Shown here piece by piece: positions 38,741 to 48,440 of a stretch of DNA of 64,000 bases (within the stretch, counting starts at the first letter, position 1; every line of letters starts with the position of its first letter). Position numbers and translations under genes: made by a program. The notes beneath the pieces were generated by a model, which made no database searches, was not told the DNA's origin, and saw only the letters and a program-made list of their open reading frames with translations. Source of the DNA: Cladorhizidae sp. MBARI D1340-BT2 (lineage: Eukaryota; Porifera; Demospongiae; Poecilosclerida; Cladorhizidae); the NCBI GenBank assembly GCA_028752905.1, contig JAQNBH010000011.1:29829017-29893016 (forward strand). The letters run 5' to 3'.

Positions 38741-39996
38741 TCCATGTTCCCATCCATGCCATTACTAGGACTGGAAGCCAGGCATTAGATAGGGAGTCTG
38801 AGGAGAACAGACTAGCCGATGCAAGGGATGGGACCGAGCCCAAGGAGATGGAGTTAGCCACTCCTAAGCTCAAGACTAAGAGGCGATGTAGGCCCAGGGA
38901 AGCTAGGAAGGCTCTAAGTACACCTGTCCCACCAACTGATGTCCCAGTCCCCATCCCTAGTGTTCAGTTGCTAAGCAGAAGCATAGCTGAGCCTCTGGAT
39001 GAAGGGAAGGGATGCTCCATTACCATTCCTCAAGAGGAGGGAAGGGCTATTGATGCTGATGTCAATTCTGAAGTTGATGTGGAGGCTGATAGATTGTTGG
39101 ATGAGGTTGAGGTGGATGAGGTTGAGGTGGAAGAAGTCTCTTCGGTGGTAGAGGCAGATAGTCTTCATGGATTAGAGAGAGGTGATATAACTGAGATTGC
39201 CTTGCCCCTCCCCACACATGGGAAAGGGACAGAGGATGTTAAGGAGTTTATCAAGCAGCAGTCAGAAGATGGGAGTCTGACCGAGTTGAGGAGGAAGGGA
39301 AAGAGGAGTATAGATGGCTATATGTTGGATGAGGGAGTATTGGTACACACAAAGCTAGCAGACCCAGGAAGGGAGTGGACAAGAGTTGTCGTTCCTATCT
39401 GTAAGCGTAGAGAAGTTCTTGATGTAGGCCACCGGGGCCTAGCTGGAGGACATTTTTCCCACAATAAGATGGTCAGTTCCTTATCCCAGCATTTCACTTG
39501 GCCAGGGTTACGGAAGGACGCCAGGGCATACTGCAGCACATGCCCTGAGTGTCAAAGGTCGAGCAGGCAGCTGCAACCCAGGGCACCATTAGTGACCACC
39601 CCAATCATAGGCATCCCATACCAACGGTTAGCCTGTGATCTGGTGGGTCCCTTACCTAGGACTAAGAGTGGGTACCGTTATATCCTGACAGTTATGTGCC
39701 TTGGTACTAGGTACCCTTATGCCATTCCCCTCAAGAAGATTGATGCCATCACAGTAGCTGAGGGTCTAATGGAGGTAATAGCCCACACTGGAATTCCTCA
39801 GGAGCTATTATCGGACCAGGGGTCTGTGTTCATAGGACGGGTGAACAAAGAACTGTGTGGACTTCTCAACATAGACAAGTTACGTACCACTGCCTACCAC
39901 CCACAAACCAATGGGATACTCGACAGGTGGCATGGCTGCCTCAAGAGTATGCTTAGAAATGTAGGAGAGGATCAGGAAGATTGGGCTAGACTGTAA
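38741..39996 (+). pseudogene. Gmr1-type copy 2 pol linker and integrase
   Basis: Frame 1. An acidic linker (EVDVEADRLLDEVEVDEVEVEE, about 39070-39140, quoted here as one stretch of alternating acidic and hydrophobic residues) leads to the HHCC domain (HRGLAGGHF ... CSTCPEC, about 39430-39552) and the integrase core: Asp in CDLVGPL, Asp in LSDQGSVF, then 35 residues on NGILDRWHG, where copy 1 has the canonical Glu (NGILERWHG). Replacement of the catalytic Glu by Asp normally cripples strand transfer. A frame-breaking base gives the TAA ending at 39996. The core continues in another frame to 40157. Confidence 0.88.
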
Positions 39997-40157
39997 AGTT
40001 CTGTCTATTAGCTTACAGAGCGATAACCCATGCAGCTACAGGATTTTCCCCGTATGAGCTTGAATTTAAGGGGACCTTTGGAAGCCATGAAAGAAGGATG
40101 GGTGAGAGGGGAGGTTAGTTTCTCTAACACAGTTGACTGGGTCAATGACTTAAGAAG
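39997..40157 (+). pseudogene. Gmr1-type copy 2 integrase fragment before the insertion
   Basis: Shifted frames continue the integrase: CLLAYRAITHAATGFSPYEL, then, after a small deletion that removes the VNGRP equivalent, LRGPLEAMKEGW. The sequence breaks at 40157 at the AGAAG target duplicate (40153-40157) of the younger retrotransposon and resumes at 46310. Confidence 0.85.
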
Positions 40158-40299
40158 TAGAGAACATTGAATGATGCATATATATATTTGATGATCATTA
40201 CCTTGTTTATTTAGTTATATTCAACATTGATTTCATGTGAACATCTATTTTGATTAAGTTCCAATTACATGAGCAAATAGGATTACTCCTTATTATTTA
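40158..40299 (+). repeat. 5' LTR of the self-priming candidate
   Basis: 142 bp starting TAGAGAAC and ending TTATTTA, so it lacks the usual TG...CA ends. A TATA run begins at about 40179. About 34 bp later AGTTATATTCAACAT (40213-40227) is the predicted mRNA start and pairs with the primer site. This predicts U3 of 55 bp and R-U5 of 87 bp. Confidence 0.9.
40213..40227 (+). promoter_or_regulatory. Predicted transcript 5' end and self-primer
   Basis: AGTTATATTCAACAT is the perfect reverse complement of 40299-40313. The spacing behind the TATA run suits a transcription start here. The start site is inferred. Confidence 0.6.
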
Positions 40300-40313
40300 T
40301 GTTGAATATAACT
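40299..40313 (+). other. Putative self-priming primer-binding site
   Basis: ATGTTGAATATAACT begins at the last base of the LTR, exactly where a primer-binding site should be, and pairs over 15 of 15 bases with 40213-40227. It does not start TGG, so it does not look like a match to a tRNA CCA end. Confidence 0.65.
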
Positions 40314-40423
40314 CAAAAACAACTCGCCAAGACAAAGGAACAGTCACCTCGACCATCGAAGCTAAGAAAGAAGCCAAGAAGAAACTTTCCCAGTTAAAGA
40401 GCACCACTGTAACTCGCCCCGAG

Positions 40424-42886
40424 ATGCCTGCTATACAGTGCCTGATAGAAGGCTGTGAGTACCAGACGCCTGATGTGGAGCCAGTGATCGTAGTTGCACT
40501 TATCACGGCTCACGCAACCAGTCATAGAACGACCAATGGATCAGCACAAACAGCACGAGTTGAGAAGGTAAAAAGGCCAAGTATATCGTCAGCGGGCACG
40601 ACGGAAGACTGGCAGTACTTCAAATCAAGGTGGAACGACTATGTAAAAGCCACCAAATTGGAAGGAACCGACAGAATCATCCAACTTTTGGAATGCTGTG
40701 ATGAACAGCTTCGCAGAGACATCACCAGAAATGCTGGAGGCGCCCTTACCGAAATGACAGAGGATGTTGTGTTTGCAGCCATAAGAAGGTTAGCTGTGAG
40801 GGAGGAAAATACTATGGTAGCAAGAGTGACCCTCCATAACATGAGGCAAGATCGTGATGAACCAATACGTGCCTATGGAGCCAGGTTGAGAGGGAAGGCA
40901 AGTGTCTGCAAATTCACACAGCAATGTGCAGGGTGTGGGGCCGAGATGGACTACACCGAAGCCATACTCAGAGACGTGCTCTGCAGAGGTTTGGAAGACA
41001 CTGAGGTACAGATGGACCTGTTGGGAGACAAGAACCAAGAGATGACATCGGAACAGGTTCTTAGGTTTGTCGAAGCAAAGGAGGCAGGCAAAAGATCAGC
41101 ATCCCACCTACTACTACCACAAGCAATGGATTCAGTGACCGGCAGTTCATACAGAAAACTGAAGAAGCAATCAGTCAGAGACCCACCTCTAAAGGACCAA
41201 GAAGTCTGCACGTACTGTGGGACCAGAGGGAATGGAAGAAGCCCTCCAACAAGAATCAGAAGGACTGAATGTCCAGCTTTCGGTGCCAAGTACAACCACT
41301 GTGGAAGAGACCACCACTTCCAGAAGGTGTGCAAGAACAAACATAGCACACGGTCGACAAGAAGCACTGAACATGAAAATGCAGTATTCGACACACTTTG
41401 CGGGGTCGCATCAGGACACGTCAAAAGTACCACCCTGGACCACCACGTCTTCAATCAGTCCTCGAAAGAATGGTCAAGGATGCAATCCAAGCCCCAACCA
41501 TACGTCAGGATACGAATGAGCATTGAGTGGGAAGACTACAACCACTTTGGGTTTCCTATCAGGATACCACAGAAGCAGTCTTTTGTCAGTGCCATGGCTG
41601 ACACAGGCTGCCAGAGTTGTTTGGCAGGTTTTAAAATCGTGAAAAGACTTGGCCTATCCACCCGAGACCTCATCCCTGTCAACCTCAAGATGCACGCAGC
41701 TGACAACCATGATATACACATCCTAGGTGCCGTCATACTGAGGTTATCAGGCAAAAACAGCAAGGGAGAAGAGAAGTCCACCAGGCAAATGGTGTATGTG
41801 ACTAACAGCACAGACAAATTATTCCTCAGCAGGGAAGCATGCATGGACCTAGGAGTCATCTCAAACAAGTTCCCCACAATGGACGAAGCAGAGGAAATCA
41901 GTCTAAACAACCCCATTTGCGCCACCATCATCTCCCAACCACCACAGGAATGTCAATGCCTCAAAAGGACAACGCCACCACCAACCCCTACTTCTCTGCC
42001 ATACCCAGCCACAGAAGCCAACAGGGAGAAACTTCAGCAATACCTTCTGGATTACTACAGCTCCAGCAACTTCAACATCTGTGAACATCAGACCCTACCG
42101 CTCATGGAAGGCCCACCAATGAGATTAATGATTGACAAACAAGCAACCCCTACTGCTCATCACTCACCCATCCCGGTACCCCTCCACTGGCAAGACGACG
42201 TCAAAGCTGGCCTAGACAGAGACGTGAGACTGGGAGTACTTGAAACTGTACCGATTGGAGAACCAGTCACATGGTGTCATCGAATGGTCATTTGTGCCAA
42301 AAAGAATGGTAAACCCAGACGGACAATAGATTTCCAAACCCTCAACGTCCATGCCACCAGGGAAACACACCACACCCAGTCGCCTTTCCACCAGGCAAGA
42401 TCCGTCCCTCAAGGAAAGAAAAAAACTGTCTTCGATGCATGGAATGGTTACCACAGCGTACCCCTTCATCCTGAAGACAGACACTACACTACTTTCATCA
42501 CCCCTTGGGGCCGCTACAGATACCGTACAGCCCCACAAGGCTATATCGCCTCGGGTGACGGATACACCAGGAGATACGACGAGATCATATCATCCATCCC
42601 AAACAAAACGAAATGCGTGGATGACACCCTCCTATGGTCTGACACAATAGAAGAAAGCTTCTTCCAAGCGGCTAACTGGTTGGACATCTGTGGCAGACAT
42701 GGAATCACCCTCAACCCTGAGAAGTTCAGATTTGCTAAAGATGATATCGAATTTGCAGGCTTCGAAATAACCAAAGACACTGTGAGACCATGCAAGAAAT
42801 ACATAAGGGCCATCTCTGATTTCTCGACCCCACAGAACCTAACAGACGTAAGATTCTGGTTTGGTTTGGTGAACCAGGTGTCATAA
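40424..42886 (+). pseudogene. gag-pol: Gag, protease and reverse transcriptase of the self-priming candidate
   Basis: The frame is open from within the LTR; the ATG at 40424 (MPAIQCLIEGCEYQT) was chosen because it opens a finger-like C-x4-C...H-x3-H segment usual at the N-terminus of this family. Next come a Gag helical region (WQYFKSRWNDYVKAT, about 40609) and a nucleocapsid knuckle AKYNHCGRDHHFQKVC (41290-41335), whose first Cys is Tyr. The protease has DTG in AMADTGCQSCLAGF (about 41600). The reverse transcriptase has KPRRTIDFQTLN, ITPWGRYRYRTAPQGY and the catalytic CVDD box (about 42616). The in-frame TAA at 42884-42886 replaces a sense codon in mid connection; homology continues in the same frame (AFSMADVML). 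Confidence 0.88.
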
Positions 42887-43629
42887 GCATTTAGTATGGC
42901 TGACGTTATGCTGCCCTTCCAAGAACTACTCAAGCCCAACAACAAGTTCTACTGGGATGACACACTGCAACAAGCATTCGAAAAGTCGAAGCTAATCATC
43001 ATCAACGAAATCCATAGTGGAGTCAAAATCTTTGACAAAACTAAACCCACGTGCCTGGCTACTGATTGGTCAAAACATGGAATAGGATACTGGCTGTTCC
43101 AGAAGCACTGCACCTGTCCCTCCAGGGACTTTTCTGCTGCAAACAAGGCTGGAAAATAACCCTAGTGGGCAGCAGATTCACACATGCCGCCGAATCCAGG
43201 TACGCCCCAATTGAAGGTGAAGCACTGGCAGTGGTAGATGCTCTGGACAAAGCAAGACACTTTGTCCTTGGATGCACTAACCTGACTATTGCAGTAGACC
43301 ACAGACCACTTCTAAAGATATTTGGTGACAGATCTCTAGATCACATCTGCAACACAAGACTGAGGAATCTAAAAGAAAAAACCCTAAGATACCACTTTAA
43401 TATGGTTCACATCCCTGGGGTCAAAAACAGAGCCCCTGACACCTTATCAAGACACCCCACAGGCGATTACCATCCACCTAAAATGGTCCTCCAGGATGAC
43501 ATACACAGCATCCAAGATGGCACTGTCATTCCCCCCCTTGACATCCCCACTCAACTCATTGCAGGCATCTGCACAGAGGACCAACTATACACTCGACAAA
43601 AAGCGAAAAACAACTACAGGAGACGCTAA
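42887..43629 (+). pseudogene. Reverse transcriptase end and RNase H of the self-priming candidate
   Basis: Frame 2 continues from 42887 (AFSMADVMLPFQELL, then CLATDWSKHGIGYWL with the first RNase H Asp). A one-base loss near 43127 moves the reading to frame 1, which carries IEGEALAVVDAL (Glu), AVDHRPLLKIF (Asp) and NRAPDTLSRH (Asp). The stop at 43627-43629 follows a further frame change near 43600-43630. RNase H removes the RNA template during reverse transcription. Confidence 0.85.
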
Positions 43630-44670
43630 TTTCCTCCTTACATTCGAACATACCGTAAATTGGGAGCAAGTTCAAACTGCTACATCATCTGATGACAACA
43701 TGCTCCTCCTCCTCTCAACCATCGAAGATGGCATTCCAGAATTTAAACACCAACTACCACCGTCCATCAGAGAATATCACCAATTTAGGAGACATCTGTA
43801 CAGCAGTGATGGTGTCCTAATTTACAAGGACAGAATTGTTATTCCACCGTCCCTGCGACATGCATGCCTGTCTGCCTTACATGCTGCCCACCAGGGCACA
43901 TCTGCAATAACATCAAAGGCAAAGCATCAATCTTCTGGCCTGGCATTACAAATGACATCCAAGCCACCAGAGCCAATTGCTCACACTGCAACAGGATGGC
44001 CCCATCTCAAGCAGCACTACCACTTACACCTCCCACCCCATCGGAATACCCATTTCAGTGCATTTGTGCCGACTACTTCCACTACCTAGGCTGCAATTAT
44101 CTTGTCATCATTGAAAGATACTCAAACTGGCCTATAGTGCAGAGAGCTAAAGATGGAGCCCAAGGACTAATCAATGTCCTAAGACAAACCTTTGCCACTT
44201 ATGGCATACCAGACGAACTCTCCACAGATGGCGGACCTGAGTTCATAGCTCACACCACCAGGCAATTCCTACGCGATTGGGGGATCCACCACCGCCTTAG
44301 CTCGGTGGCATTCCACCACAGCAACTGCAGAGCAGAGATAGGTGTCAAAACCATCAAGAGGTTGATCACCGGTAATGTCGGGAAAGATGGTGCAATAGAC
44401 ATTGATGCATTCCAGAAAGCCATTCTCCAATATAGGAACACACCTGACCACAATACCAAACTCTCCCCAGCCATGTGTGTCTTTGGAAGACCAACAAAGG
44501 ATTTAATCCCAATCCTGCCTGGAAAATACCACCCACATCAGACTTGGAAGGAGTCCTTAAACCTAAGAGAAGAGGCATTAAGACACCGTCATATGTTCCA
44601 CCAAGACCACTGGAGTGAGCACACCAAAGCCCTAACACCACTACACACAGGCGACAGAGTGGGATCCAAA
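43630..44670 (+). pseudogene. Integrase of the self-priming candidate
   Basis: Frame 2 up to about 43900 gives the N-terminal region and the H-x3-H half of the zinc module (HAAHQG). After a frameshift, frame 1 gives SIFWPGITNDIQ, CSHC (zinc Cys pair) and the catalytic core: Asp in CADYFHY, Asp in STDGGPEF and Glu in NCRAEIG exactly 35 residues later. All three catalytic residues are present. KLSPAMCVFGRPTKD (about 44460) ends the core. Another frameshift near 44670 separates the C-terminal part. Confidence 0.86.
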
Positions 44671-45057
44671 ACCAAACTGGGAATCATCCAAACAAATGGG
44701 ACCGAACGGGAATTGTCATAGAAGTACGCCAGTTTCACCAATACATTATCAGAATAGATGGGTCAGGCAGACAAACACTCAGGAACAGAAAATTCCTAAG
44801 AAAATATATTCCTGTATATCAACCAGCCAAAAGAAGATCTATCCTGGAGGACATCGCCCACCTTCCCCCAGCATCACCACCTGATGACAATACCACATCG
44901 CCCACTAATCCATCTCCTATACATCTCGATATACCATGGAAGGACACTACTCCTCTCATGGCTCCAACTGAGACAGAGGAGGCAAGCACCCCTACATCAA
45001 CCACAAGCCCCACCCAACTCCCACCAGCCTCCATACCAATTAAGAATCCAATCTTAA

Positions 45058-46017
45058 CTCTTAGACCCCGAGCGGCCGGTTTTTCGGCCGATACCTAGAG
45101 TCGTATATACCCGAGCGGCCGGTTTTTCGGCCTTTTGTTTCCCCCCCATTTTTTTAAATATTTTTTTTTGGGCATTATAATCAACTTTAAGGGGGGGGGG
45201 ACATCTGCATTAAAAAAAATTTTTTTTTTTACATGTGGTTACAACTTTAGAGCTCAGTAGATTCTGCAAACTTCATGGTATGGACTTGATATATAGCTCA
45301 AACGATAGGTCTCTCTGTGTGTTCTCTTTTGATACTAAAATATGTTTCATAGCTATAACTATAGGCAAGTTACTAGACCCTAAAGCGGAGGGCCCTAAAA
45401 AACCTGCACCCGAAAACCGCCGGCCAAAACCACTCCGAGTTGCGAAGTGCCAAAAAATTAAAAATGGTACGAGTGGCTAGAGGAAGATACAAGGACCATT
45501 TTGAGTAGGCGTTAAAAATTGATTACCTGGTCAAGCGCGCGTTTGGAAAATTGAAGGCGTTGATGTGTTAACGCCTTCAATTTTCCACCCGCGCGCTTGA
45601 CCAGGTAATAAATTTTTAACGCCTAATGAAAAAGGTCATTGCATGCTCTAGGGCTTCCTCTAGCCACTCGTACCAATTTCATTTTTTTTGGCACTTAGTT
45701 ATTCTGGATGGGGACTTTGGGATGCAGGTTTTTTAGATCCCTCCACTTTAGGGTCTAGTAACTTGCCTATATTTACACCTATGAAACATATTTTAGTATC
45801 AAAAGAGACCACACAGAGAGACCTATCTTTTGAGCTATATATCAAGTCCATATCATCAAGTTTGCAGAATCTACTGAGCTCTAAAGTTGTAACCACAAGA
45901 AAAGGGGGAAAAATTAAAGTTTGAAGATGTCACCCCTTAAACTTTTTAGTAATTTTTTCTCTCCAGGACCACAGGGTGGCAGGTACAAACATATTAGGGA
46001 GCATAGGGTTCTAAGGG
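45058..46017. mobile_element. 960-bp fold-back element with TTAA target duplication, piggyBac-like ends
   Basis: TTAA is duplicated at 45054-45057 and 46018-46021. The ends are short imperfect inverted repeats: CTCTTAGACCCC on the left, and CCCTTAGAACCC on the right read outward. The CCCT start next to TTAA resembles piggyBac termini. Most of the element is one long inverted repeat centred at 45565.5, with arms about 45235-45561 and 45570-45896 and an 8-nt loop. The near-identical arm translations (TTLELSRFCKL on both strands) are a symmetry effect, not genes. It has no transposase, so it would have to be mobilised in trans. The superfamily is inferred from the ends only. Confidence 0.8.
45067..45132 (+). 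repeat. Two direct copies of a 23-bp hairpin motif in the fold-back
   Basis: The same 23 bases (start CCCGAGCGGCC, end TTTTTCGGCC) occur at 45067-45089 and 45110-45132. Each holds GGCCG and CGGCC arms around a T-rich loop. They lie only near the left end, which accounts for part of the extra length on that side. Confidence 0.85.
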
Positions 46018-46158
46018 TTAACTTCCCCTCCCCCAACTCCACAAGCACCGAGAAGAGATCAACTAGAATAAAGAGGCCTCCAGCATGGAAGACATCAGGA
46101 GACTTTGCAATATAATGAAGAAACTCAGCCCTCAACCATTCCAATGGGTTAATGACTT

Positions 46159-46167
46159 GGGGGGAGA
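46159..46167 (+). other. Polypurine tract of the self-priming candidate
   Basis: GGGGGGAGA directly precedes the 3' LTR start TAGAGAAC at 46168. Confidence 0.75.
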
Positions 46168-46309
46168 TAGAGAACATTGAATGATGCATATATATATTTG
46201 ATGATCATTACCTTGTTTATTTAGTTATATTCAACATTGATTTCATGTGAACATCTATTTTGATTGAGTTCCAATTACATGAGCAAATAGGATTACTCCT
46301 TATTATTTA
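46168..46309 (+). repeat. 3' LTR of the self-priming candidate
   Basis: 142 bp, one substitution from the 5' LTR, followed by the AGAAG duplicate at 46310-46314. Confidence 0.92.
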
Positions 46310-46678
46310 AGAAGGACTCTCACTATCCTGCAGGAGGCTGCCCGGGAAAATGAGGAAGAGTTTAAAGCTAAGACCTATGACGAGAGAGCCCAGGAGAGGC
46401 ACCTGGAGCCTGGAGACATGGTATTATGCCATACACCGGGTCTTACTGGGAAGCTGCACAGTATTTGGGCGGGCCCCTATGAGGTGATTGCCAAGCTATC
46501 TGACACAAACTATAAGTTAGCTGTACCTGATAAGAGGTCCCACACCGAGGTAGTCCATATAAATAGGCTTAAGGAATGGAAGACCCCTACGGCCAGCCTC
46601 TTTCGGGTAGTGGTTGCTGATGAGAGTGGCGACTCCCCTGACCCAATTGGTAAGGTGAGATGGGTACACCTGTTCTAA
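46310..46678 (+). pseudogene. Gmr1-type copy 2 integrase C-terminal part (after the insertion)
   Basis: It resumes the frame interrupted at 40157: RTLTILQEAARENEEEF, LEPGDMVLCHT and the GPY module WAGPYEVIAKL ... HINRLKEWK, which align with copy 1 (WEGPYEVLKVL, HINRLKEWQ). It ends at a frameshift near 46655, and the reverse transcriptase continues in another frame. Confidence 0.87.
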
Positions 46679-47050
46679 CGTCTGATCAGAAGATTGAGCT
46701 ACAAAAGTTCTTGGAAGAATTTTCAGATGTGGTCACCACTGAACTAGGGAAGGTTAGTGGGACTGAACATGTGATAGACACGGGTCAAGTCCAGCCCATC
46801 CGTACTGCTCCCAACAGAATTGCGCCAGGTTGGAGAGCTGAGCTGAAGGCTGAGATCCAGTCTCTGGTCAGGCAAGGTATCTTAGTGCCTACTAGAAGCC
46901 CCTGGTCCTCACCTATGGTGCCAGTTAGGAAGCTCACAGGGTTAATCAGGCATTGCATTGACTATAGGAAGCTTAACCATGAGACCAAGGCCGATCCCTA
47001 CCAGATGCCTGTAGTGCAAGACCTCTTGGATGATGTCGCAGAGGCTACCT
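46660..47050 (+). pseudogene. Gmr1-type copy 2 reverse transcriptase, truncated
   Basis: N-terminal part only: EEFSDVVTTELG, GTEHVIDTGQ, SPMVPVRKLTG, IDYRKLN, DPYQMPVVQDLLDDVAEA. Homology with copy 1 stops just before the LSKLDL motif and the YIDD box, so no catalytic core remains. The next bases, CTGATTCAACCTAGG, are satellite A. Confidence 0.9.
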
Positions 47051-48440
47051 GATTCAACCTAGGTATACCCAGGCAGCTGATGCAACCTAGGTATACCCAG
47101 GCAGTTGATGCAACCTAGATGTACTCAGGCAGTTGATGCAACCTAGGTATACCCAGACAGTTGATGCAAGCAAGGTATACCCAGGCAGTTTATCCAACCT
47201 GGGTATATACAGGCAGTTGATTCAACCTAGGTATACCCAGGCAGCTGATACAACCTAGGTATAGCCAGGCAGTTGATACAACCAGGCAGTTGATGCAACC
47301 TAGATATACTCAGGCTGCAACCTACGTATAGCCAGTCAATTGATGCAAACTAGGTATACCCAGGCATTTGATGCAACCAAGGTATACACAGGCAATTGTT
47401 GCAACCTAGGTATACCCAGGTAGATGATGCAATTAGGTATACCCAAGCAGTGGATGCAACCTAGGTATACCCAGACATCTGATGCAACATAAGTATACCC
47501 AGGCAGTTGATGTAAACTAGGTATACCCAGGCAGCTGATGTAACCTAAGTATACACAGGCAATGGATGCAACCTAGGTATAACCAGGCAGTTGATGTAAC
47601 CTAGGTATACCCAGGCAGTTGATGCAACCTAGGATGCCCAGGCAGCTGATATAACCTAGGTATACCCAGGCAGCTGATGTAACCTAAGTATACACAGGCA
47701 ATGGATGCAACCTAGGTATAACCAGGCAGTTGATGCAACCTAGGTATACCCAGGCAGTTGATGCAACCTAGGATACCCAGGCAACTGATACAATCTAGGT
47801 ATACCAAGGCAATAGATGGAACCTAGGTATACCCAGGCAGCTGATACAACCTAGGTTTACCCAGGCAGTTGATGCAACCTAGGTATACCAAGGTAGCTGA
47901 TACAATCTAGGTATACCCAGGCAGCTGATACAATCTAGGTATACACAGGCAATTGATGGAACCTATGTATACCCTGGCCGCTGATACAACCTAGGTATAC
48001 CCAGGCAGTTGATGCAACTTAGGTATATCCAGAGAGCTGATGCAACATAGGTATACCCAGGCAGTTGATGCAACCTAGGTATACCCAGGCAGCTGATGTA
48101 ACCTAAGAATACACAGGCAATGGATGCAACCGAGGTATAGCCAGGCATCTGATGCATACTAGGTATACTCAGGCAATTGATGCAACCTAGGTATACCCAG
48201 GCAGCTGATGCAACCTAAGTATACCTAGGAAGCTGATACAACCTAGGTATACTCAGACAGTTGATGCAATCTAGGTGTACCCAGGCAGCTGATACAATCA
48301 AGGTATACCCAGGCAATTGATGGAACCTAGGTATACCCAGGCGGCTGATACAACCTAGGTATACCCAGGCAGCTGATACAACCTAGGTATACCCAGGCAT
48401 CTGATACAATCTAGGTATACCCAGGCATCTGATACAACCT
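47051..48440. repeat. Satellite A, block 3
   Basis: 1390 bp of the 28-bp repeat. It includes a local duplication (47520-47620 and 47650-47770 share the series GATGTAACCTAAGTATACAC ... ATGGATGCAACC). The monomer order is close to block 2. It ends at the satellite B junction. No gene. Confidence 0.95.

Larger units (their letters stand above)
44671..46115 (+). pseudogene. Integrase C-terminal tail, split by the fold-back element
   Basis: After the frameshift near 44670 the frame reads KWDRTGIVIEVRQF and DGSGRQTLRNRKFLRKY (SH3-like/DNA-binding part), then a Pro/Thr-rich tail up to 45053. The TTAA-flanked insert occupies 45058-46017. Beyond it the tail resumes after one more small frame change in a C-rich run and ends RIKRPPAWKTSGDFAI at 46115. 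The insert's own sequence would otherwise add a stop at about 45098. Confidence 0.82.
40158..46309 (+). mobile_element. Ty3/gypsy-type LTR retrotransposon (DTGCQS lineage) with a putative self-priming site
   Basis: The element is 6152 bp, of which 964 bp are the later fold-back insert and its TTAA duplicate. The short LTRs are 142 bp and differ at one position (A/G near 40256/46266). AGAAG is duplicated at 40153-40157 and 46310-46314. The order is the ordinary Gag, protease, reverse transcriptase, RNase H, integrase. No tRNA-like primer site follows the LTR. The sequence there is a perfect 15-nt complement of an LTR-internal segment, as in Tf1-type self-priming elements. Coding is broken by one stop and several frameshifts. 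The protein family is recalled from cnidarian and mollusc genomes. Confidence 0.92.
36538..47050 (+). mobile_element. Gmr1-type Ty3/gypsy retrotransposon, copy 2, 3'-truncated and interrupted
   Basis: A second Gmr1-type family, clearly diverged from copy 1, with the same domain order (Gag, protease, integrase, reverse transcriptase). The 5' LTR and primer site are present, but the element stops in the reverse transcriptase at about 47050, where satellite A resumes. RNase H, polypurine tract and 3' LTR are missing, so no target duplication can be tested. A younger retrotransposon occupies 40158-46309. Frameshifts and changed catalytic residues (protease, integrase) show it is older and dead. 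Confidence 0.9.

Noticed and set aside
30193..44641. Antisense frames within the retrotransposons (up to 167 residues)
   Set aside because: They overlap well-supported sense domains, show no recognisable family, and are shadows of the coding strand.
45235..45896. Two similar small proteins on opposite strands (start about 45235 plus, 45896 minus)
   Set aside because: They are mirror images created by the inverted repeat of the fold-back element.
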